Shown here piece by piece: positions 42,858 to 50,078 of a stretch of DNA of 64,000 nt. Numbering within the stretch: position 1 is the first letter of the stretch; each line of letters begins with the position of its first letter. The translations under genes and the position numbers were made by a program. The stretch lies in assembly GCF_014205275.1 (NCBI RefSeq), contig NZ_JACHND010000001.1:1922001-1986000 (forward strand). Direction: 5' to 3'. The notes beneath the pieces are model-generated. The model searched no databases, was not told the origin of the DNA, and saw only the letters and a program-made list of their open reading frames with translations. The stretch comes from Sphaerisporangium siamense (GTDB lineage: Bacteria; Actinomycetota; Actinomycetes; Streptosporangiales; Streptosporangiaceae).

Positions 42858-44316
42858 GCGGCCACCGGGCCTGGCCGCCCGGCTGAGGGAGATCGAGCTC
42901 TTCGCCGAGCTGTCCGACGAGCAGCTCGGCTGGCTCGCCGGGGTGGGCACGCACCAGAAGCTGGCCGACGGGGACGTGCTGTTCCACGAGAACGAGCCCG
43001 CCGGGCACTTCTACGTCCTGCTCGGCGGCGAGCTGCTGTTCACCAAGGTCTTCGGCGGCCAGGAGCACGTGCTCACCAAGCACATCGCCGAGTCGACCCC
43101 CGAGCCGCTGCTCGTGCAGTACGACGGCAAGCGGCGCGCGGCGCACCAGTTCACCGGCGAGCTTCCGCTGCTGACCGACAGCGGCTACATCGCCACCGCG
43201 ATCTCCGCGGGCGGCACCGAGCTGATGGCCTACGACAAGGCGACGTTCCTGGACATGCTCACCCGCTGCCCGGAGGTGAGCCGGGTGCTGCTGCCCGTGC
43301 TGGCCTGGCGCATCCGTACGGTGGAGCTGGAGGCCGGGCGCAACCGCATGCTGGAGGGCCTCGGCACGCTCGCGGCCGGGCTCGCGCACGAGCTGAACAA
43401 CCCGACGGCCGCGATGGTGCGGGCCGCGGGCGAGCTGCGCGGCACGGTGGGCGAACTGACGGACGCCGCCATGCGCTGGGGGCGGGTGGCGACGGCCTCG
43501 GAGCGGCGGCTGATCACCCGCGTCTGCGAGAGCCTGCACTCCGGCGCCGGCCCGGGACGCTCCATGGACGTGCTGGAGGCCGCCGAGATCGCCGACGAGG
43601 TGATGGAGTGGCTCTTCGCGCACGACATCGACCGCTACCAGGACATCGGCACGGCGCTGGTCGACCGCGGCCTCGGCATCGAGACCCTCGACGAGATCGC
43701 CGCCGGCGTGCGCCCGGAGGCGCTGGAGCCCGCGATCGGCTGCCTCGGCCTGATCGTGCAGGCAAGGACGATGGTCGAGGACGTCGCCGAGGCCGGGCGC
43801 CGCATCGAGGCGCTCGTGGACACCACCAAGGCGTACACCAACCTGGACCGCGCCCCCGTGCGGGACGTGGACCTGTGGGAGGGCCTGGAGGCGACGCTGG
43901 CGATGCTGGCGCCCCGGCTCAGCGGCGTGCGGGTGCGGCGGCACTACGGTGACGTCCCGCTGGTCACGGCGTATCCGAGCGAGCTCAACCAGGTGTGGAC
44001 CAACCTCATCGACAACGCGGTGGACGCGATGGAGGGCCTCGGCGAGCTGCGGATCAGCACCAAGGTCGAGGGGCACCACGCGCTGGTGGAGATCATGGAC
44101 AGCGGGCCCGGCATCCCGCAGGGCGTGCTGTCGCTGTTGTTCCAGCCGTTCTTCACCACCAAGGACACCGGCCGCGGCACCGGCCTCGGCCTGCACCTGA
44201 GCCGGTACATCGTGTCCCACCGGCACGGCGGCACGATCGACGTGACGTCCGTGCCGGGGGACACGCGGTTCCTCGTGCGGCTACCGCTGACGAGGCGTCA
44301 GCTCTCGGCGCGGTAG
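42850..44316 (+). CDS. Cyclic-nucleotide-binding-domain sensor histidine kinase
   Basis: 488 residues. Residues ~12-145 form a cNMP-binding/CRP-like beta-barrel (LFAELSDEQLGWLAGVG, GDVLFHENEPAGHFYVLLGG). A linker region follows with H-box LAAGLAHELNNPTAAM (His180). HATPase signatures are NQVWTNLIDNAVDAM (N box), IMDSGPGIPQG (G1) and FTTKDTGRGTGLGLHLSRYI. No membrane helix, so a cytosolic sensor. The barrel may bind a cyclic nucleotide or serve as a protein-interaction sensor; a full phosphate-binding cassette is not obvious. Translationally coupled to IS701-like protein 2. Its 3' end overlaps by 19 bp the convergent receiver-flavoprotein gene, the likely partner. Confidence 0.88.
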   Translation: MGERPPGLAARLREIELFAELSDEQLGWLAGVGTHQKLADGDVLFHENEPAGHFYVLLGGELLFTKVFGGQEHVLTKHIAESTPEPLLVQYDGKRRAAHQFTGELPLLTDSGYIATAISAGGTELMAYDKATFLDMLTRCPEVSRVLLPVLAWRIRTVELEAGRNRMLEGLGTLAAGLAHELNNPTAAMVRAAGELRGTVGELTDAAMRWGRVATASERRLITRVCESLHSGAGPGRSMDVLEAAEIADEVMEWLFAHDIDRYQDIGTALVDRGLGIETLDEIAAGVRPEALEPAIGCLGLIVQARTMVEDVAEAGRRIEALVDTTKAYTNLDRAPVRDVDLWEGLEATLAMLAPRLSGVRVRRHYGDVPLVTAYPSELNQVWTNLIDNAVDAMEGLGELRISTKVEGHHALVEIMDSGPGIPQGVLSLLFQPFFTTKDTGRGTGLGLHLSRYIVSHRHGGTIDVTSVPGDTRFLVRLPLTRRQLSAR

Positions 44317-45941
44317 CGGTGGATCATCGCGACGGCCATCGCGCCCTCGCCGACGCTTGAGGCGATGCGTTTGATGGACTTGGCCCGGGCGTCGCCGGCC
44401 ACGAAGACCCCGGGCATGCTGGTCTCCAGCGGCAGGGGCTCGCGGGGCAGGTCCCAGCCGTCGATCGACTTCCTGGGCCCGAGGTCCTGGCCGGTGACCA
44501 GGAAGCCGTGGCCGTCGCGGGCCACGGCGCCGTCGAGCCATTCGGTGCGCGGCCGGGCGCCGATGAACGTGAAGACGTACTCGGCGTCCTCGGTCACCTC
44601 CTCGCCGGTGTCGAGATCGCGCAGCGTGATGCTTTCGAGCCGGTCGTCGCCGTCCGCGGCCACCAGGATCGTCCGCGTCCGCACGTCGACGTTCGGCGCG
44701 CGGCGGATCTCGTCGATCAGGTACTGCGACATGCGCGACTCCAGGTCGCCGGCGCGCACGAGCATCGTCACGTGCCGGGCGTGCCGGGAGAAGTGCAGCG
44801 CCGCCTGGCCGGCGGAGTTGGCCCCGCCGACGATCCAGACGTGCTGCCCGGTGCACAGGGTGGTTTCCGAGAGGGTGGCGCCGTAGTAGATGCCGGCGCC
44901 CTCGAAGCGGCCGGCCCCCTCGGCGTCGAACCTGCTGTAGGACAGCCCGGGGCACAGCAGGACGGTCCCCGCGCTGATCTCCTTGCCGTCGGCCAGGTCG
45001 AGGATCACCGCGCGCCCGGCGCGCCGCAGGCGTACGGCCTCCATGGGCGCGAGCAGGTCGACGCCGAACCGGCGGGCCTGGGACACGGCCCGGCTGGTCA
45101 GCTCGACGCCGGAGATGCCCGACGGGAACCCCAGGTAGTTCTCGATCCTGCTGGACGAGCCCGCCTGGCCGCCGGGGACGTACGCCTCCACGAGCAGCGT
45201 GGACAGGCCCTCGGAGGCGGTGTAGACGGCGGCGGCGAGACCGGCGGGGCCCGCGCCGACGATGGCCACGTCGTAGTGCGGGTGTTTCACCTCCATGGCG
45301 AGGCCGAGCGCGGTCGCGAGCTGCCCGGTGGCCGGGGCGGCGAGCCGCCTGCCGTCGGGCAGCAGGACCACCGGCAGCTCGTCCGTCGGGATGTCCTGGC
45401 CGGACTCGGTGGCGTCCTGGAACTTGAAGGGCTGGCGGTGGCGGGTGAGAAAGTCGCGCACGCGATGGGTGGCGGGCGCGAAGGGCAGGCCGATGACGGT
45501 GATGCCGCCGTAGGGCGGCTCGTAGCTCGACTGCCAGTCGGCCAGCAGCTCGTCGAGCACGGGGTAGAGCCGTTCCTCGGGAGGGTCCCACGGCTTGATG
45601 AGGTAGTGGTCGAGCCGGACCTCGTTGATGGCGGCGATGGCGACGCTGGTGTCGGCGTACGCCGTCAGGAGCACCCGGCGCGCCGAGGGGAAGCGGTCCG
45701 CGGCGGCGGCGAGCAGTTCGATGCCGGTCAGCTCCGGCATGCGCTGGTCGGAAAGGACCAGCGCGGGTTCCTCGTTGCGGTTGATCAGGGAGTCGAGGAT
45801 CTGGATCGCCTCGGCGCCCGATCCGGAGGTGAGAACGCGATAGCGGCCCTGGTAGGCCCGGATCAAGTCACGACGTATGGCTCTCAGCACGTGGGGGTCG
45901 TCGTCCACGGCGAGCACGACCGGGCGGTGCGGCTCAGGCAT
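44298..45941 (-). CDS. Response-regulator receiver fused to a thioredoxin-reductase-like flavoprotein without CxxC
   Basis: 547 residues. Residues 1-~130 are an intact receiver (Asp13-15, phospho-acceptor Asp65 in LVLSDQRMPE, Lys116 in YLIKPWD). About 140-215 resembles a glutaredoxin-like fold but has FAPATH in place of CxxC. Residues ~220-540 are a pyridine-nucleotide-disulfide reductase fold with AIVGAGPAGLAAAVY, WIVGGANSAGQAAL and PGVFVAGDARAKSIKRI. Where thioredoxin reductases carry CATC this protein has YYGATLSETTL, so no dithiol chemistry is expected. The flavoprotein may act as a redox/NADPH sensor or diaphorase controlled by phosphorylation. GGAG lies ~8 nt before ATG. It is convergent with the histidine kinase and divergent from the DJ-1/GlgX operon. 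Confidence 0.88.
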   Translation of the reverse strand: MPEPHRPVVLAVDDDPHVLRAIRRDLIRAYQGRYRVLTSGSGAEAIQILDSLINRNEEPALVLSDQRMPELTGIELLAAAADRFPSARRVLLTAYADTSVAIAAINEVRLDHYLIKPWDPPEERLYPVLDELLADWQSSYEPPYGGITVIGLPFAPATHRVRDFLTRHRQPFKFQDATESGQDIPTDELPVVLLPDGRRLAAPATGQLATALGLAMEVKHPHYDVAIVGAGPAGLAAAVYTASEGLSTLLVEAYVPGGQAGSSSRIENYLGFPSGISGVELTSRAVSQARRFGVDLLAPMEAVRLRRAGRAVILDLADGKEISAGTVLLCPGLSYSRFDAEGAGRFEGAGIYYGATLSETTLCTGQHVWIVGGANSAGQAALHFSRHARHVTMLVRAGDLESRMSQYLIDEIRRAPNVDVRTRTILVAADGDDRLESITLRDLDTGEEVTEDAEYVFTFIGARPRTEWLDGAVARDGHGFLVTGQDLGPRKSIDGWDLPREPLPLETSMPGVFVAGDARAKSIKRIASSVGEGAMAVAMIHRYRAES

Positions 45942-46031
45942 CAGGGCGTCTCCGATCGCTGAATGCAGAGTGGGGCTGGGCGTTTCCGCGCGCGCGACGG
46001 CGGGCCATGATTGGCCGGGCCACGTCACTTT

Positions 46032-46057
46032 AACCCGCATTTCGGTGTCGGCGTTCC
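46032..46057 (-). promoter_or_regulatory. SigR/SigH-like ECF promoter candidate for the receiver-flavoprotein gene
   Basis: On the minus strand GGAAC (46057-46053), 18 bp, GTT (46034-46032) matches the disulfide-stress sigma factor pattern GGAA(T/C)-N18-GTT. It is about 90 bp before the ATG at 45941. Confidence 0.4.
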
Positions 46058-46062
46058 GACAC
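46045..46062. promoter_or_regulatory. Palindrome over the ECF -35 element
   Basis: GTGTCGG-CGTT-CCGACAC is a perfect 7-bp inverted repeat that includes the GGAAC/GTTCC box. It could be an operator or a leader hairpin. Confidence 0.3.
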
Positions 46063-46221
46063 ATGACGAAGTACCGGCTGATTCGCGCGCTGACTATGAC
46101 GACTTGACGCAATAATCCGACTTCAGGAAGTGAGTCCCGCTCGGTCGAGCGCCCTTGTAGTGAAATATGCAAATTTGTTTGAATCCCGTCGCGGACGATT
46201 GTCGATCGACAGGAGCCATCG

Positions 46222-47046
46222 ATGCCGCGCAATATCCTTATCATTCTCTCCGAGTACGGGTACTGGGGAGAGGAACTTCTGGGGCCGCTGACCACATTCG
46301 ATGAACGTGGATATCAGAGCGTCTTCGCCACCCCCACGGGCAAGCGCCCGCGGGCCCTGCCCCCGAGCCTCGACCCCGGCTACGTCGACCCGCCTCTCGG
46401 GCGGCCGGTCACCACGCCCGAGGTCGCCGTGGCCGCCCGCCTGCTGGACGAGTCCGACCGCCTCGACGCCCCGCTCAGCCTCGCCGAGTGGATCCCTGAC
46501 CGGCCGTACTTCAGCGAGCAGAACTTCATCCGCAAGATCGAGGCCTACTACCGGGACATCGCCCGGCTGGACGAGGACGTCAAGCAGTACGACGCGCTGA
46601 CCATCGTCGGCGGCAGCGGCCCGATCGCCGACATGGCGAACAACGGCCGGCTGCACGAGCTGATCCTCGCCTTCCTGCGGGCCGGCAAGCCCATCCTCGC
46701 CGAGTGCTACGGCGTCGCCTGCCTGGCCTTCGCCCGTGACTGGGAGTCCCGCCAGAGCATCCTGTGGGGCAAGCACGTCACCGGCCACTGCAAGGAGTAC
46801 GACTACAAGGACGGCACCGGCTTCGTCGGCGTGGACTTCAACATGGGCCCGCCGCCGTACCCCCTGGAGTACATCCTCCGCGACGCCACCGGGCCCGACG
46901 GCCGCTACCACGGCAACGTCGGCAAGGAGACCTCGGTCATCGTGGACTACCCGTTCGTCACCGGACGCTCGACCCCCGACTCGTTCCTGTCGGGCCAGAA
47001 GCTCGTCGAGGTCCTGGAGTCCGGCCTGCGGCGCTACGGCTGGTGA
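46222..47046 (+). CDS. DJ-1/PfpI (Hsp31-like) family protein
   Basis: 274 residues. Core features are ILIILSEYGYWGEELLGPL at the N-terminus, DALTIVGGSGPIADMANN before the nucleophile elbow, and ILAECYGVACLAF with Cys162 as the expected reactive Cys. The middle insertion (LDPGYVDPPLG, RPYFSEQNFIRKIEAYY) and the extra C-terminal region resemble the Hsp31/glyoxalase III branch. Such proteins act as glyoxalases, deglycases or stress chaperones. AGGAG precedes the ATG. It starts a rightward run of seven stress/carbohydrate genes, 57 bp before a fusion protein that carries a second DJ-1 domain. Confidence 0.85.
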   Translation: MPRNILIILSEYGYWGEELLGPLTTFDERGYQSVFATPTGKRPRALPPSLDPGYVDPPLGRPVTTPEVAVAARLLDESDRLDAPLSLAEWIPDRPYFSEQNFIRKIEAYYRDIARLDEDVKQYDALTIVGGSGPIADMANNGRLHELILAFLRAGKPILAECYGVACLAFARDWESRQSILWGKHVTGHCKEYDYKDGTGFVGVDFNMGPPPYPLEYILRDATGPDGRYHGNVGKETSVIVDYPFVTGRSTPDSFLSGQKLVEVLESGLRRYGW

Positions 47047-47103
47047 TCACCATGACCTTGCCGCGCCGGTTCTCGTCGACCTCGTGCTGACGTGAGGTGC
47101 ACC

Positions 47104-49734
47104 ATGAGTGAGAAGCGTTTGGAAGGCTGCACTGTCGCGATACTGATGGAAAGCGACTACGTCGAGCCTGAGATCAACTACTACCAGCGCAGGTTCGTCG
47201 AGGAAGGTGCGCGGGTCGAGTTCCTCACACGGCTGTGGGGCCAGAAGTCGATCACCTTCCACGGCCACGAGTACCAGAACCCGTTCACCGTGTCCGGCGA
47301 CCTGGAGGCGGTGGACGACGACAAGCTCGACGAGTACGACATGTTCATCGTGCCGGCCGGCATGGTGTCCGACCGCCTGCGCTACACCGAGGACGTCCAC
47401 CAGCTCGCGCCGGCCGTCCAGCTCCTGCGCAGGGCGTTCGAGCGGCCGAAGCTGCTGAAGGGCATCATCTGCCACGGCCTCTGGCTGGCGGCCCCGATAC
47501 CCGAGGTCGTGCGGGGACGCCGTGTGACCTGCCACAACAACCTGATCGGCGACGCCCGCAACATGGGCGCGATCTACACCGACCAGGACGTCGTGGTCGA
47601 CGGGGACCTGGTCACCGGGCGCAGCTTCAACCAGTGCCACCTGTTCGCCCGCATGATGATCGACCTGGTCGCCGCCGCCCGCGCGCCCCGCGGGGCGCTG
47701 GTCACGGCGGGCGCGGGCACGGCCCCGCTGACGGCGGGCGGGCTCCCGGCGCGCGAGATCGCCGGCGGCGCGAACGGGTCCAACGGGTCCAACGGATCCA
47801 ACGGGTCCAACGGGTCCAACGGGTCCGCGACGGTGACCCCCGAGCTGGTCGCCCCCCAGGACAACGGGCGTGCCGTGCTGGAGCGCGCGGCGCCCGCGCG
47901 CCCGCCCGGCTACCACCCCGACTTCACCTTCTCGGACCTGGTCGCCGGCTACATCACCGGCTACGACCCGGCCCGCGACACGATCGACCTCAAGACCAAC
48001 GAGGGCAAGGCCGTCCAGGTGCGTCTCACCTCGACGACCTCGGCCGAGTTCCTGCGTAACCTCGGCGAGCCGTACGTCGACGCCACCGGCCACCTGGACG
48101 AGCTGCTCAAGCCCGGCGGGTACCTGTTCGCGTACGGCGTCTACTATCCCGAGCACGGCGCGTACACCTTCGAGGCCAAGCGCCTGGTCTTCCTCGGCAG
48201 GCAGGCCGGCGACTACAACTTCGAGCGGCCCGACTGGTGGGTGCGCCAGCTCGGCTCGCTCGCCAGGTTCTACAGGAAGGCGCAGTTCGGCGAGGGCGGC
48301 CCGATCGACTACACCGCCTACCGCACCGCGCTGCGTCTCGGGGGAGAGAAGACCCTGAACGCCAAGGGCGTGCAGGAGACCGACACGATCTCGCGCCTGA
48401 CCTACGGCATGGCCTCGGCCTACATGCTGACCGGCGACGAGGACTTCCTGGAGGTCGCCGAGCAGGGCACGCAGTACCTGCGCGACCACATGCGCTTCGT
48501 CGACCGCGACGAGGACGTCGTCTACTGGTACCACGGCATCGAGGTGCGCGAGGGCACCGAGCACAAGCTCTTCACCTCGGAGTTCGGCGACGACTACGAC
48601 GCGATCCCGATGTACGAGCAGATCTACGCGCTGGCCGGGCCCATCCAGCTCTACCGGCTGACCGGCGACCCGCGGATCCTCGCCGACGCCGAGGGCACGC
48701 TGCGCCTGTTCCGCAAGTTCTTCCGCGACCCCGAGCAGGGCGGCTGGTACTCGCACGTCGACCCGATCCTGCTCAGCCCGCACCACGAGTCGCTCGGGCC
48801 GAACCGGTCGAGGAAGAACTGGAACTCGGTGGGCGACCACGCGCCGGCCTACCTCACGAACCTGTACCTGGCCACGGGCGACCCCCGGCACGCGGAGATG
48901 CTGGAGGAGACGTTCGACCTGATCGTCAAGCACTTCCCGCAGGCCGGCAGCCCGTTCGTGCAGGAGCGCTTCCACGCCGACTGGTCGGCCGACCGCACCT
49001 GGAACTGGCAGCAGGACCGGGCCGTCGTCGGGCACAACCTGAAGATCGCCTGGAACCTGATGCGGATGATGGCGGTCAACCCCAAGGACGGCTACCGGCA
49101 GCTCGCCACCGAGATCGGCAGGAAGATGCCGCAGGTCGGCGCCGACCCGCAGCGCGGCGGCTGGTACGACGTCGTGGAACAGCACCTGCAGGAGGGCCAG
49201 GAGCTCCACCGGTTCGTCTGGCACGACCGCAAGGCGTGGTGGCAGCAGGAGCAGGCGATCCTCGCCTACCAGATCCTGGCCGGCCACACCGGCGACCCGG
49301 AGTTCCGGCGCAGGGCCCGGGAGGCCTCGGCGTTCTACAACGCCTTCTTCCTGGACCACGACGAGGGCGGCGTGTACTTCAACGTCCTGGCCAACGGCCT
49401 GCCCTACCTTCTGGGGAACGAGCGGTCCAAGGGCAGCCACTCGATGAGCATGTACCACGGCGCGGAGCTGTGCTTCCTCGCCACGGTCTACGAGCGCCTG
49501 CTGCTCGACGACGAGCCGCTGACCCTGCACTTCCGCCCCAACCCCGACGGCTTCACCGACCGCGTCCTGCGGGTCGCGCCGGACGCGCTGCCGCCGGGCC
49601 GGGTGCGGCTGGACTGGGTGGAGGTGGACGGCTCCCCGTACCAGGCCTTCGACGCGGCGGCGATGACCGTGAAGCTGCCCGACTCGAAGTCGCACCTGCG
49701 GGTCCGCGCCCACCTGTCGCCCGTGAGTGACTAG
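47104..49734 (+). CDS. DJ-1/PfpI domain fused to an N-acylglucosamine 2-epimerase-like domain
   Basis: 876 residues. Residues 1-~190 are DJ-1/PfpI (VAILMESDYVEPEINYYQRR, FIVPAGMVSD, IICHGLWLAA with Cys123). A linker (~200-260) contains six N-G-S repeats. A small domain (~268-368, DFTFSDLVAGYITGYDPARD) follows, and ~370-860 is an alpha/alpha barrel of the AGE/cellobiose-epimerase type (YWYHGIEVREG, DRAVVGHNLKIAWNLMRM, GSHSMSMYHGAEL). The barrel His/Glu positions are typical of sugar isomerases. ATG 47104 has AGG 6 nt upstream. The fusion ties an aldehyde/protein repair fold to sugar isomerisation, matching the debranching enzyme downstream. Reaction unproven. Confidence 0.82.
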   Translation: MSEKRLEGCTVAILMESDYVEPEINYYQRRFVEEGARVEFLTRLWGQKSITFHGHEYQNPFTVSGDLEAVDDDKLDEYDMFIVPAGMVSDRLRYTEDVHQLAPAVQLLRRAFERPKLLKGIICHGLWLAAPIPEVVRGRRVTCHNNLIGDARNMGAIYTDQDVVVDGDLVTGRSFNQCHLFARMMIDLVAAARAPRGALVTAGAGTAPLTAGGLPAREIAGGANGSNGSNGSNGSNGSNGSATVTPELVAPQDNGRAVLERAAPARPPGYHPDFTFSDLVAGYITGYDPARDTIDLKTNEGKAVQVRLTSTTSAEFLRNLGEPYVDATGHLDELLKPGGYLFAYGVYYPEHGAYTFEAKRLVFLGRQAGDYNFERPDWWVRQLGSLARFYRKAQFGEGGPIDYTAYRTALRLGGEKTLNAKGVQETDTISRLTYGMASAYMLTGDEDFLEVAEQGTQYLRDHMRFVDRDEDVVYWYHGIEVREGTEHKLFTSEFGDDYDAIPMYEQIYALAGPIQLYRLTGDPRILADAEGTLRLFRKFFRDPEQGGWYSHVDPILLSPHHESLGPNRSRKNWNSVGDHAPAYLTNLYLATGDPRHAEMLEETFDLIVKHFPQAGSPFVQERFHADWSADRTWNWQQDRAVVGHNLKIAWNLMRMMAVNPKDGYRQLATEIGRKMPQVGADPQRGGWYDVVEQHLQEGQELHRFVWHDRKAWWQQEQAILAYQILAGHTGDPEFRRRAREASAFYNAFFLDHDEGGVYFNVLANGLPYLLGNERSKGSHSMSMYHGAELCFLATVYERLLLDDEPLTLHFRPNPDGFTDRVLRVAPDALPPGRVRLDWVEVDGSPYQAFDAAAMTVKLPDSKSHLRVRAHLSPVSD
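47773..47826 (+). repeat. In-frame 9-bp tandem repeat encoding (Asn-Gly-Ser)6
   Basis: Six copies of AACGGGTCC (the third is AACGGATCC) encode the flexible linker between the DJ-1 and AGE parts. The near-identity at DNA level makes copy-number variation by slippage likely. Confidence 0.9.
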
Positions 49735-49742
49735 GAGTGGCG

Positions 49743-50078
49743 ATGCAACTCCGCACGGAACTGCGCGACGACGTCACGATCATCGCGCTCGAAGGATCCC
49801 TGGACAGCCGGACGGCGCCCCAGGTGCAGCAGGAGATCGAGGCGTTGTTCCCCGACCACGGGCTGGTGCTGCTGGACCTGAGCGGCACCAGCTACATGTC
49901 CAGCGCCGGGCTGCGCGTGCTGCTGCTCGTGTACCGCAGGGCCCAGGCGGGCACGGCGCGCCTGGCGCTCACCGGGGTCCCGGACGAGGTGCGCGAGATC
50001 ATGGCGGCCACCGGGTTCCTCGACTTCTTCACCGTCGCCGGGTCGGTGGAGGACGGCGTCAAGGCGTTGACGGTATGA
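49743..50078 (+). CDS. STAS-domain anti-sigma factor antagonist 1
   Basis: 111 residues. A full STAS fold: VTIIALEGSLDSRTAPQVQQ, LVLLDLSGTSYMSSAGLRVL with Ser54 at the position phosphorylated in SpoIIAA/RsbV, then ARLALTGVPDEVREIM. It would bind the RsbW-like kinase when unphosphorylated. ATG 49743 (AGGAG 5 nt before) is preferred over GTG 49737. The gene starts 8 bp after the fusion gene and overlaps GlgX (ATGA). Confidence 0.9.
   Translation: MQLRTELRDDVTIIALEGSLDSRTAPQVQQEIEALFPDHGLVLLDLSGTSYMSSAGLRVLLLVYRRAQAGTARLALTGVPDEVREIMAATGFLDFFTVAGSVEDGVKALTV

Noticed and set aside
47773-47826. Tandem repeat as a CRISPR array
   Set aside because: Units are 9 bp, contiguous without spacers and in frame inside a coding sequence.
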